A DNA stretch of 16,991 nucleotides from the NCBI GenBank assembly GCA_031398625.1, contig JANNNQ010000416.1, forward strand, positions 1 through 16,991. The letters run 5' to 3'. The DNA comes from CAIUGU01 sp031398625. Lineage in GTDB: Bacteria > Pseudomonadota > Gammaproteobacteria > Steroidobacterales > Steroidobacteraceae. The position numbers were made by a program, and so were the translations under genes. This document shows, piece after piece, positions 1-6,551 of the stretch. Numbering within the stretch: position 1 is the stretch's first letter; every line of letters starts with the position of its first letter. The notes under the pieces were generated by a model. The model was given only the letters and a program-made list of their open reading frames with translations. It searched no databases and was not told the origin of the DNA.

Positions 1-1
1 C

Positions 2-865
2 GCCGAGTTCGGGTCCTGCCATCGCAATGAGGCCTCCGGCGCGTTGCATGGGTTGATGCGGGTCCGCAGCTTCGTGCAGGACGACGCCCATATCTTCTGC
101 ATGGAGGAGCAGATCCAGCCGGAGGCGACGACCTTCATCGACCTCCTGCATACCGTCTACGAGGACTTCGGGTTCAAGAGCATCAGCTACAAGCTGGCCA
201 CCCGGCCTGCGAACCGCATCGGGGCGGACGAGGTGTGGGACCGGGCCGAAAAGGCACTGGGCCAGGCCCTGGACAGCCGTGGCCTGCCCTGGGAGGAAAA
301 GAAAGGCGAGGGCGCCTTTTACGGCCCCAAGGTCGAGTTCACGCTGCAGGATTCCATCGGGCGCCTCTGGCAATGCGGCACGATCCAGGTCGATTTCTCG
401 ATGCCGGGACGGCTCGGGGCCACCTATATCGCGACGGACGGTTCGAGGCAGGTGCCCGTCATGCTCCACCGGGCCATCTTCGGCTCGCTCGAGCGCTTCA
501 TCGGGATTCTGATCGAGGAACACGCCGGGCATTTCCCTGCCTGGCTGGCACCAACCCAAGCCGTTCTCATGAACATCACCGATACCCAGTCGGATTACGT
601 GACCCGGGCAGCTGAATTCCTGAAAAATCAGGGGTTTCGCGTGGAAACAGACTTGCGGAACGAGAAAGTGGGCTTTAAGATCCGCGAGCACACGCTGCAG
701 CGCATCCCGTACCTGTTGGTCGCGGGTGATCGCGAAGCGGGAACAAACTCTCTGGCCGTGCGCACGCGCAGCGGAAAAGATCTTGGTGTCATGACACTCG
801 ATGTCCTGGCCGGGAAACTTGACCGCGAAGTCGCGAGCCGCGGCCGGACTACTTTGGAGGTATGA
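2..865 (+). CDS. thrS: Threonyl-tRNA synthetase, C-terminal part (5' end outside window)
   Basis: Charges tRNA-Thr with threonine in the cytoplasm (class II aminoacyl-tRNA synthetase). The reading frame is open from base 2, so the gene begins to the left of the window; 287 codons are visible. The visible part opens in class II motif 2 (AEFGSCHRNE), continues with DDAHIFC, which carries one of the zinc-binding histidines, and LHRAIFGSLERFIG, which holds another zinc histidine and motif 3. The anticodon-binding domain fills the last ~110 residues (from about APTQAVLMNITD). The end at GRTTLEV is a normal ThrRS terminus. It is the first gene of a translation operon; its last codons contain the Shine-Dalgarno sequence of infC, whose start lies 3 nt after the thrS stop. 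The TTG at 44 is an internal codon, not a start. Confidence 0.97.
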   Translation, partial: AEFGSCHRNEASGALHGLMRVRSFVQDDAHIFCMEEQIQPEATTFIDLLHTVYEDFGFKSISYKLATRPANRIGADEVWDRAEKALGQALDSRGLPWEEKKGEGAFYGPKVEFTLQDSIGRLWQCGTIQVDFSMPGRLGATYIATDGSRQVPVMLHRAIFGSLERFIGILIEEHAGHFPAWLAPTQAVLMNITDTQSDYVTRAAEFLKNQGFRVETDLRNEKVGFKIREHTLQRIPYLLVAGDREAGTNSLAVRTRSGKDLGVMTLDVLAGKLDREVASRGRTTLEV

Positions 866-871
866 CGCATC
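856..871 (+). promoter_or_regulatory. Ribosome binding site and AUC start codon of infC
   Basis: GGAGG at 856-860, inside the last codons of thrS, lies 8 nt before an ATC at 869-871. This ATC is in frame with IF3 and directly follows the thrS stop (863-865, also an in-frame stop for the IF3 frame). The only later conventional start in this frame upstream of conserved sequence is a TTG at 926, which has no good ribosome binding site and would remove about 19 conserved residues. The arrangement resembles the AUU start of E. coli infC, where the poor start codon lets IF3 repress its own synthesis. Confidence 0.8.
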
Positions 872-1393
872 GCTGCCCCAGCAACCAAGCGCGTTCGGCG
901 CAATGAGGACATTACATCCCCGCAGTTGCGGGTTATCGCCGCCGACGGGAGTCAGGCAGGCGTAATGAGCCGATACGACGCGCTGCAGATGGCTGCAGCC
1001 GCCGAGCTTGATCTGGTAGAGGTATCGCCGACGGCTGAACCGCCGGTATGCCGCATCATGGACTTCGGCAAATTCCTGTTCGAACAGAACAAGAAGGCGC
1101 ACGCAGCGAAGCGCAAGCAGAAGCAGATCCAGATCAAGGAAGTGAAGTTTCGTCCCGGTACGGAGGAAGGCGATTATCAGGTGAAGCTGCGTAACCTGAC
1201 GCGCTTTCTGACGGAGGGCGACAAGGCCAAGATAACCTTGCGGTTTCGTGGCCGTGAAATGGCGCATCAGGAGATCGGAAGGCAGCTTCTCGAGCGGGTA
1301 CAGCAGGACCTTTCCCCCGTGGGTGCGGTCGAGCAGTTCCCGATCATGGAAGGCCGCCAGATGGTCATGCTGATAGGGCCGAAGAAGAAGTGA
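869..1393 (+). CDS. infC: Translation initiation factor IF-3, rare AUC start
   Basis: IF3 binds the 30S subunit, prevents premature 50S joining and proofreads start codon and initiator tRNA. From the ATC the protein is 174 residues, close to the 180 of E. coli. The N domain contains RRNEDITSPQLRVI and DLVEVSPTAEPPVCRIMDFGKF; the lysine-rich linker is KKAHAAKRKQKQ; the C domain contains IKEVKFRPGTEEGDYQVKLR and KITLRFRGREMAHQEIG and ends GPKKK. The start was placed at 869 because the thrS stop is in frame just upstream, the conserved N-terminal arm is encoded before the first TTG, and GGAGG is correctly spaced. Autoregulation through the non-AUG start is established for E. coli infC (AUU) and is inferred here. 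rpmI and rplT follow in the usual order. Confidence 0.95.
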   Translation: MAAPATKRVRRNEDITSPQLRVIAADGSQAGVMSRYDALQMAAAAELDLVEVSPTAEPPVCRIMDFGKFLFEQNKKAHAAKRKQKQIQIKEVKFRPGTEEGDYQVKLRNLTRFLTEGDKAKITLRFRGREMAHQEIGRQLLERVQQDLSPVGAVEQFPIMEGRQMVMLIGPKKK

Positions 1394-1518
1394 GCAGCGT
1401 CCGCGGTTGACCTGAAAGGGTCGGCCCGTCCGCTGTCCCGCCTGCAAGCGGGTGACTGCGCGAGTTCTGCTCGCCGGACACTCAAGCGAACCAGGCTAAA
1501 CAATCGAGGAAATGAGTT
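1394..1518 (+). promoter_or_regulatory. Structured leader between infC and rpmI (possible L20 control region)
   Basis: This 125-nt non-coding gap holds three consecutive perfect short hairpins: GACC/GGTC (1409-1412 with 1419-1422), CCCGC/GCGGG (1437-1441 with 1448-1452) and GCGAG/CTCGC (1460-1464 with 1470-1474). The L35 ribosome binding site GAGGA follows at 1506-1510. In E. coli, L20 represses rpmI-rplT by binding an RNA structure in the corresponding infC-rpmI region. Equivalent function here is inferred from position and structure; I have not identified the specific L20 sites. Confidence 0.4.
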
Positions 1519-1716
1519 ATGCCCAAGTTGAAGACCAACCGGGCAGCGGCGAAGCGTTTTCGTCCGACTGCCAAAGGGTTCAAACGAGCCCAATCCCATC
1601 GTCGACACATCCTCACCAAGAAGTCGAGCAAACGTAAGCGTCAGCTGCGCGCGCCGAGCATGGTGGCCAAACAGGACGAGGGGCGGCTTGCACAGCTGTT
1701 GCCCCACGCACGTTGA
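1519..1716 (+). CDS. rpmI: 50S ribosomal protein L35
   Basis: A 65-residue, very basic protein of the large ribosomal subunit, the normal length for bL35. It begins MPKLKTNRAAAKRFRPTAKG and contains the typical SHRRHILTKKSSKRKRQLR segment. The ATG is preceded by GAGGA at 8 nt. It lies between infC and rplT, as in E. coli, and is probably translationally linked to rplT, which starts 10 nt after its stop. Confidence 0.98.
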   Translation: MPKLKTNRAAAKRFRPTAKGFKRAQSHRRHILTKKSSKRKRQLRAPSMVAKQDEGRLAQLLPHAR

Positions 1717-1726
1717 GGAGTAAGAC

Positions 1727-2086
1727 ATGGCACGTGTAAAGCGGGGCGTCATCGCTGGCGCCCGTCACAAGAAAATCCTCAAGAAGGCCAAGGGCTACTA
1801 CAACGCCCGTCGCAAGGTCTTCCGTACCGCCAAGCAGGCCGTCATCAAGGCCGGCCAGTACGCGTATCGCGATCGCCGCACTCACAAGCGCGAGATGCGT
1901 GCCCTCTGGATCGTCCGCATCAATGCGGGCGCCCGGGTCCATGGTATTTCGTACAGCAAGCTGATTGCAGGCCTGACCGCTGCGGAACTGGTCATCGATC
2001 GCAAGGTGCTTGCGGACCTGGCGATTCATGATGCGGCCGCGTTCGGGGTCATTGTCGAGCGCGCCAAGGCGGCTCTCGCAGCCTGA
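1727..2086 (+). CDS. rplT: 50S ribosomal protein L20
   Basis: A 119-residue protein of the large subunit, needed early in 50S assembly; in E. coli it also represses its own operon. It starts MARVKRGVIAGARHKKILKK, followed by GYYNARRKVFRTAKQAV and YAYRDRRTHKREMRALWIVRIN, all standard bL20 sequence. GAGGAG at 1715-1720 lies 6 nt before the ATG and overlaps the end of rpmI. A strong hairpin follows 16 nt after its stop. Confidence 0.98.
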   Translation: MARVKRGVIAGARHKKILKKAKGYYNARRKVFRTAKQAVIKAGQYAYRDRRTHKREMRALWIVRINAGARVHGISYSKLIAGLTAAELVIDRKVLADLAIHDAAAFGVIVERAKAALAA

Positions 2087-2102
2087 TTCGCCGAGACAAG
2101 GT

Positions 2103-2136
2103 CAGGCGGGGCGATCGCTAACGATTGCCCCGCCTG
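2103..2136 (+). terminator. 15-bp hairpin between rplT and pheS (partial terminator or attenuator)
   Basis: The arms caggcggggcgatcg (2103-2117) and cgattgccccgcctg (2122-2136) pair along all 15 positions, with one G-U wobble, around the loop CTAA. The following bases (TCTGTCACGCTTCC) are only mildly T-rich, so this is not a textbook intrinsic terminator. It may attenuate transcription into pheST, stabilise the rplT 3' end, or both. No ATG-initiated phenylalanine-rich leader peptide is encoded in the gap, unlike E. coli pheM. Confidence 0.55.
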
Positions 2137-2187
2137 TCTGTCACGCTTCCAGTTCATTCCGATTCCAGCGCGGACAACGCCTCCTGC

Positions 2188-3216
2188 ATGAGCGAGTCGA
2201 TTCACGTCCTTCCGGCCCTTGTCCAGACTGTCCGCGACAAGATCAGTCGCTGCAGCGAGCTGGCAGAGCTCGAGCAGCTCCGCATCGGCCTGCTTGGTAA
2301 GAAGGGATCGATCACCGCCTTGCTGAGGTCACTCGGCACGATGGATCCGGATGCACGGAAGGAAGTAGGCGCCAGAATCAATGCCGCGCGAAACGAGATC
2401 ACCGACGCCCTTGACCTCCGCCGCCAGCAGTTGGAGTCCGACGAGCTGGCGCGCAATCTCGCTGCGGATGCGCTCGACGTCACCTTGCCGGGGCGAGGCC
2501 AGCCCTTGGGCGGCCTGCATCCGGTCACGCGTGCCCGCCAGCGGATCGAAACGATCTTCCGCCATGCCGGATTCGTCGTGGCCGATGGCCCCGAGATCGA
2601 AGACGAGTGGCACAATTTCGAAGCGCTCAACATTCCCGCCAACCATCCGGCGCGGGCCATGCATGACACGTTCTACTTTCCCGACGGCCGGCTGCTGCGC
2701 ACGCATACTTCGCCCGTGCAGATCCGCGCGATGCAGGCCCGGCAGCCGCCGCTCAAGATCATCTCGCCGGGGCGCGTCTACCGCTGCGACTCCGACATGA
2801 CGCATACGCCGATGTTTCACCAGGTCGAAGGCCTGGTCGTTGATGAGCGCGTCAACTTCGCCAACCTGAAAGCGATGCTACAGGGCTTCCTGCAAGCCTT
2901 CTTCGAGAAGGAAGTCCGCCTAAGGTTCAGGCCGTCCTACTTCCCCTTCACGGAGCCCTCGGCGGAAGTGGATATCTCATGCGTGGCGTGCAGTGGCCAG
3001 GGCTGCCGGATCTGCAAGCAGACCGGTTGGCTCGAAGTCGCCGGGTGCGGTATGGTGCACCCCAATGTCCTGCGTGCCGTGAACATCGACCCAGAGAAAT
3101 ACACGGGCTACGCATTTGGTCTGGGCCCCGAGCGGCTGGCGATGCTGCGTTACCAGGTCGGCGACATTCGTCTTTACTACGAGAACGATTTGCGTTTCCT
3201 CAAGCAGTTCGTCTGA
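2188..3216 (+). CDS. pheS: Phenylalanyl-tRNA synthetase alpha subunit
   Basis: Catalytic subunit of the alpha2-beta2 PheRS, charging tRNA-Phe. 342 residues against 327 in E. coli. After an N-terminal coiled coil (about 1-90, including IGLLGKKGSITALLRSLGTM) come LHPVTRARQRIETIF, GPEIEDEWHNFEALNIPANHPAR, RLLRTHTSPVQIRAMQ (motif 1/2 region), PGRVYRCDSDMTHTPMFHQVEG (motif 2), FRPSYFPFTEPSAEVDISC and GLGPERLAMLRY (motif 3). Cysteines 265, 268, 273 and 276 form a CxxC-x4-CxxC insertion that E. coli lacks. The ATG at 2188 was preferred because the only upstream in-frame start lies inside the 2103-2136 hairpin; no clear Shine-Dalgarno precedes 2188, so the start is slightly uncertain. pheT begins 3 nt after the stop. 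Confidence 0.96.
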   Translation: MSESIHVLPALVQTVRDKISRCSELAELEQLRIGLLGKKGSITALLRSLGTMDPDARKEVGARINAARNEITDALDLRRQQLESDELARNLAADALDVTLPGRGQPLGGLHPVTRARQRIETIFRHAGFVVADGPEIEDEWHNFEALNIPANHPARAMHDTFYFPDGRLLRTHTSPVQIRAMQARQPPLKIISPGRVYRCDSDMTHTPMFHQVEGLVVDERVNFANLKAMLQGFLQAFFEKEVRLRFRPSYFPFTEPSAEVDISCVACSGQGCRICKQTGWLEVAGCGMVHPNVLRAVNIDPEKYTGYAFGLGPERLAMLRYQVGDIRLYYENDLRFLKQFV

Positions 3217-3219
3217 ATC

Positions 3220-5595
3220 ATGCAGATCAGTACTTCCTGGCTCGAGGAGTGGGTGGACGCGGGGGAGGACGTCCCGGCGCTCGGTCATCAACTCACGATG
3301 GCAGGCCTCGAAATCGAAGGTATCACTGCGGCAGCTCTCCCTGTCAGCGGCGTTGTCGTCGGTGAGGTGCTTTCCGTTGCAAAGCATCCCGACGCTGAAA
3401 AGCTGCATGTCTGCCGCGTATTCGATGGTCGTGAGGAACTGCAGATCGTGTGTGGAGCCACCAACGTCCGCGTTGGCCTGAAGGCGCCGCTCGCGCGGGT
3501 CGGTGCGGAACTGCCCGGCGGCCTCAGGATCAAGGCTGCAAAACTCCGGGGCATCGACTCCTTTGGCATGCTGTGCTCGGCGAAGGAGCTGGGGCTCGGC
3601 GAGGACCTGCCGGGTCTGCTGGAACTGGAAGCAACGGCGTCCGTGGGTGAGGACATCGTCAAGGCACTCGCTCTCGATGACCGCATCCTGGCCGTGAATC
3701 TCACCCCGAATAGGGGCGACTGCATGAGCGTCATGGGTCTCGCGCGTGAAGTGGCCACGGTAATGCGGATGCCACTGAAGTCGCCTGCTGCCACGCCGGT
3801 CGACGTCACCATCAAGGATGTTTTCACGGTGCGGCTGGAAGCGGACGAGGCCTGTCCGAAATTCGCCGGGCGCGTCATTCGTGGCTTGCGGGCGGGTGCA
3901 CGGTCTCCTCTCTGGCTGCGCGAGCGGCTGCGCCGTTCCGGTATGCGGCCCATCAACGCGGTCGTCGATGTCACAAACTACGTGATGCTCGAGCTTGGCC
4001 AGCCGATGCATGCCTACGACCTCGACCATCTCGACGGGGCCATAGTCGTGCGCCTGGCTCGCCAGGGTGAACGACTCAAGCTGCTCGACGGACGCGAGAT
4101 CGAACTGCAGCCCGATGTGCTGGTGATTGCCGATACGGTCAATGTGCTGGGCCTTGCGGGCGTGATGGGTGGCGACGACAGCGGCATCGATGCCGCAACA
4201 ACTGACATCTTCCTCGAAGTGGCGTACTTCATCCCGGATGCGATTGCCGGTCGCGGCCGCCGCAATGGACTGGTGACCGATGCCTCGCAGCGTTTCGAGC
4301 GCGGCGTGGATCCGCAGCTGCAGGAGCGTGCCATCGAGCGGGCGACCGCCTTGCTGCTCGCCATTGCAGGCGGCTATGCGGGACCGGTTGTGGTGAAGAC
4401 CGGTGCAGCGCCACGCGCGCCTGCCGAATCGATCCTCCTCAGGCACAGCCGTGTAGAGCGGGTGCTGGGAATCGAGGTCAGTGCCGCCGAGATTGTCGGC
4501 AACCTGGAGCGTCTGGGGATGACAGTCGAGGCCGCGGGTGCTTTGCAGTGGCGAGTGCGCCCACCGTCCTGGCGCTTCGACGTCGCAATTGAAGAAGACC
4601 TGATCGAAGAGATCGTCCGCATTCATGGCTACGACAAGGTGGTGGCCACCGATGCGTTGATCGATCAGACCCTGGCGGCCTGGACGGAGACCCGGTTGCG
4701 TCCGGAGCGCATTGCCGACCTGCTTGCCGCGAGGGGCTACCGGGAAGCGGTGACCTACAGCTTCGTGGATCCCGCATTACAGTCAGTGCTGTTTCCGAAT
4801 GAGCCCGGGCTTGCCTTGAAAAACCCGATATCGGCAGAGCTTGCCGTCATGCGAGTGTCGCTCTGGCCGGGTCTCGTGCAGGCATTGCAGGAAAATCAGC
4901 GTCGCCAGCAACCACGCGTGCGACTGTTCGAACAGGGCCGCGCGTTTGCCAGTGGTACCGGAGCCGAAACGGAAGTCCTCGCCGGGCTTGCTGCCGGCAC
5001 GTCGTTGCCAGAGCAATGGGGCACGCAAGCGGCAGCCGTCGATTTCTACGATGTGAAGGCCGACGTCGAGGCGTTGCTGCAAGCTACCGGCGAACCCGGA
5101 TTGTTCCGGTTCCGGGCGGAATCCCACCCGGCACTGCACCCGGGGCAGTCCGCACGCATATATAAGAGTGATGTCCCGGCTGGCTGGCTGGGAACACTGC
5201 ACCCCGAGGTCGTGCGTATTCTTGGTTTGACATATCCCGCGGTGGTCTTCGAGCTGGACGTCGAAATCGCGCTGCACGCACGAATTCCGGCGGCGGTGGA
5301 GATTTCAAAATTCCCGAGTATCCGCCGGGATCTGGCCGTGATCGTCAGCGAAGCCGTCACCAATGAGGCCCTGTGCACCAGCGTTGCGCAGAGCGCGGGC
5401 ACCTTGCTCCGGAACGTCGCGGTATTCGACGTGTACCGCGGGCAGGGGATAGATAAAGGCAAGAAAAGCATAGCCTTAGCCTTAAATTTACAGGATACTT
5501 CGCGCACGCTCACCGATCTTGATGCCGATGAAATAGTGACCCGGGTGGTCCACCATCTGGGCAGTGAGCTTGACGCCACGATCAGAGACAAATAA
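3220..5595 (+). CDS. pheT: Phenylalanyl-tRNA synthetase beta subunit
   Basis: Beta subunit of PheRS: tRNA binding, structural support and editing of tyrosine misacylation. 791 residues, as expected (~795). Domains seen: N-terminal MQISTSWLEEWVD; tRNA-binding OB fold at about 45-150 (VVGEVLSVAKHPDAEKLHVC to GIDSFGMLCSAKELGL); B3/B4 editing domain at about 210-385 (RPINAVVDVTNYVMLELGQPMHAYD); B5 domain at about 400-475; the catalytic-like core (IEEDLIEEIVRIHGYDKV, YREAVTYSFVDP); and the C-terminal FDX-ACB domain at about 695-791 (FPSIRRDLAVIV). It starts 3 nt after pheS and ends 3 nt before ihfA, so translational coupling is likely. The last ~150 bases have locally A/T-rich codons, which may hide an ihfA promoter. 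Confidence 0.97.
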   Translation: MQISTSWLEEWVDAGEDVPALGHQLTMAGLEIEGITAAALPVSGVVVGEVLSVAKHPDAEKLHVCRVFDGREELQIVCGATNVRVGLKAPLARVGAELPGGLRIKAAKLRGIDSFGMLCSAKELGLGEDLPGLLELEATASVGEDIVKALALDDRILAVNLTPNRGDCMSVMGLAREVATVMRMPLKSPAATPVDVTIKDVFTVRLEADEACPKFAGRVIRGLRAGARSPLWLRERLRRSGMRPINAVVDVTNYVMLELGQPMHAYDLDHLDGAIVVRLARQGERLKLLDGREIELQPDVLVIADTVNVLGLAGVMGGDDSGIDAATTDIFLEVAYFIPDAIAGRGRRNGLVTDASQRFERGVDPQLQERAIERATALLLAIAGGYAGPVVVKTGAAPRAPAESILLRHSRVERVLGIEVSAAEIVGNLERLGMTVEAAGALQWRVRPPSWRFDVAIEEDLIEEIVRIHGYDKVVATDALIDQTLAAWTETRLRPERIADLLAARGYREAVTYSFVDPALQSVLFPNEPGLALKNPISAELAVMRVSLWPGLVQALQENQRRQQPRVRLFEQGRAFASGTGAETEVLAGLAAGTSLPEQWGTQAAAVDFYDVKADVEALLQATGEPGLFRFRAESHPALHPGQSARIYKSDVPAGWLGTLHPEVVRILGLTYPAVVFELDVEIALHARIPAAVEISKFPSIRRDLAVIVSEAVTNEALCTSVAQSAGTLLRNVAVFDVYRGQGIDKGKKSIALALNLQDTSRTLTDLDADEIVTRVVHHLGSELDATIRDK
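5455..5500 (+). promoter_or_regulatory. A/T-rich stretch in the 3' end of pheT, possible ihfA promoter
   Basis: Within pheT, codons around 5455-5500 switch to A/T-rich choices (for example ATAGCC, TTAAATTTA, GGATACT), unlike the GC-rich remainder. GATACT (5494-5499) is a fair -10 candidate, but no convincing -35 is found at 16-18 nt. E. coli ihfA (himA) has a promoter inside pheT, which makes this location plausible. Evidence is composition and analogy only. Confidence 0.2.
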
Positions 5596-5598
5596 GCC

Positions 5599-5898
5599 AT
5601 GGCACTCACGAAGGCAGAGATCGCAGAAGCCCTCTTCGATCAACTGGGACTCAACAAGCGTGAAGCGCGTGAACTGGTGGACATCTTCTTCGAGGAGCTG
5701 CGTGCGGCGCTCTCCACCGGCGAGCAGGTAAAGCTTTCCGGTTTCGGCAATTTCGATCTGCGGGACAAGAACCAGCGGCCGGGCCGCAATCCGAAGACGG
5801 GCAAGGAAATCCCGATCAGCGCCCGCCGTGTCGTGACATTCAGGCCAGGACAGAAACTGAAGGCTCGCGTCGAGGCATATGCTGGAACCAAGCAATAA
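5599..5898 (+). CDS. ihfA: Integration host factor alpha subunit
   Basis: DNA-bending nucleoid protein acting as a heterodimer with IHF beta in recombination, transcription and replication. 99 residues, as in E. coli. It starts MALTKAEIAEALFDQLGLNKREA, contains VKLSGFGNFDLRDKNQRPGRNPKTG (the arm with the DNA-intercalating proline) and ends in the VTFRPGQKLKARV segment. The position behind pheT and before a merR-like gene separates it from HU and IHF beta. It follows pheT by 3 nt, and its last 20 bases overlap the next gene. Confidence 0.97.
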   Translation: MALTKAEIAEALFDQLGLNKREARELVDIFFEELRAALSTGEQVKLSGFGNFDLRDKNQRPGRNPKTGKEIPISARRVVTFRPGQKLKARVEAYAGTKQ

Positions 5899-6235
5899 CA
5901 GCGAGCTGCCCGCGATTCCGGGCAAGCGCTATTTCACGATCGGTGAAGTCAGCGAGCTCTGTGGGGTCAAGCCCCACGTCCTGCGTTACTGGGAGCAGGA
6001 ATTCCCGCAGCTCAAGCCGGTCAAGCGCCGTGGTAACCGGCGTTACTACCAGCGTCAGGATGTCCTGGTGATTCGCCAGATCCGCAGCCTCCTGTATGAG
6101 CAGGGCTTCACCATCGGCGGCGCCCGCAACCGCCTGCAGGGGGATGAGGCCCGGGAAGACGTCTCGCAGTCGCAGCAGATCGTCCATCAGCTGCGCATCG
6201 AGCTCGAAGAAATCCTCCGGATCCTTCGCCGCTGA
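5879..6235 (+). CDS. MerR-family transcriptional regulator (ihfA-linked)
   Basis: A 118-residue DNA-binding protein. The MerR winged-helix domain spans about residues 16-85: KRYFTIGEVSELCGVKPHVL is the helix-turn-helix, followed by RYWEQEFPQLKPVKRRGNRR and YYQRQDVLVIRQIRSLLYEQ. After that comes only a short C-terminal helix (VSQSQQIVHQLRIELEEILR) that could serve for dimerisation. No metal-binding cysteines or effector domain are present. The ATG overlaps ihfA by 20 nt and has GAGG at 5872-5875. A small MerR protein directly after ihfA is a conserved arrangement in gammaproteobacteria; its target is not known to me. Confidence 0.9.
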   Translation: MLEPSNNSELPAIPGKRYFTIGEVSELCGVKPHVLRYWEQEFPQLKPVKRRGNRRYYQRQDVLVIRQIRSLLYEQGFTIGGARNRLQGDEAREDVSQSQQIVHQLRIELEEILRILRR

Positions 6236-6266
6236 GATTGGGTCCCGGGCAACGCCCCGGTTAGGG

Positions 6267-6272
6267 TATGAT
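6267..6272 (+). promoter_or_regulatory. Possible -10 box of tRNA-Pro
   Basis: TATGAT lies 22 nt before the mature tRNA 5' end and is followed by a GC-rich discriminator (TCGCCGCC), as often found at stable RNA promoters. No good -35 element is visible at normal spacing, so the tRNA might instead be co-transcribed with the upstream operon. Confidence 0.3.
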
Positions 6273-6293
6273 TCGCCGCCTTCACGCATCGGT

Positions 6294-6370
6294 CGGGGCG
6301 TGGCGCAGCCTGGTAGCGCACTTGCATGGGGTGCAAGGGGTCGCAGGTTCAAATCCTGTCGCCCCGACCA
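6294..6370 (+). tRNA. tRNA-Pro, anticodon GGG
   Basis: The 77-nt sequence folds as a full cloverleaf. The acceptor stem is CGGGGCG/CGCCCCG, the D stem GCGC/GCGC, the anticodon stem CTTGC/GCAAG with loop ATGGGGT (anticodon GGG at positions 34-36), and the T arm GCAGG-TTCAAAT-CCTGT. The discriminator is A and the CCA end is encoded. It reads proline codon CCC (and CCU by wobble). Confidence 0.97.
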
Positions 6371-6392
6371 ACTCTTTACTCTTTTGCTGCTT

Positions 6393-6545
6393 TTCTCTTT
6401 GGAGTTGTCCAAAGAGAACAGTAGAAGCCAACTCCAGTGGCTGTTCTCACAGCCACACATACCGGCGTCTGCCAGATTTCTCTTTGATACTTTCTCTTTC
6501 GCCAAAGAGAAAGTATTCAACCGCAGCGCATTCTTCGCTCTGCGG
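6393..6545. repeat. Cluster of four hairpins, two sharing a TTTCTCTTT/AAAGAGAAA core
   Basis: Between tRNA-Pro and the end of yaeQ lie four perfect or near-perfect inverted repeats: TTCTCTTTGGA/TCCAAAGAGAA (6393-6403 with 6408-6418), GTGGCTG/CAGCCAC (6437-6443 with 6450-6456), ATACTTTCTCTTT/AAAGAGAAAGTAT (6487-6499 with 6504-6516) and CCGCAG/CTGCGG (6521-6526 with 6540-6545). The motif TTTCTCTTT occurs three times forward (6392, 6477, 6491) and its inverse twice. The tract is more A/T-rich than its surroundings. It may terminate the tRNA transcript and the convergent yaeQ transcript; the repeated core also suggests a dispersed intergenic repeat family. Confidence 0.75.
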
Positions 6546-6551
6546 ATCTGC

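Noticed and set aside
926..1393. Short IF3 starting at TTG 926
   Set aside because: It drops conserved N-terminal residues encoded upstream and lacks a ribosome binding site; the ATC at 869 explains the data better.
2977..4626. 549-codon minus-strand open frame opposite pheS/pheT
   Set aside because: Pure shadow of the GC-rich pheT frame; composition rich in His/Gln/Arg/Asp, no recognisable domain, whereas pheT is unmistakable.
6240..6262. GC-rich imperfect palindrome between the merR-like gene and tRNA-Pro
   Set aside because: Stem needs a bulge and has no T tract; too weak to call a terminator.
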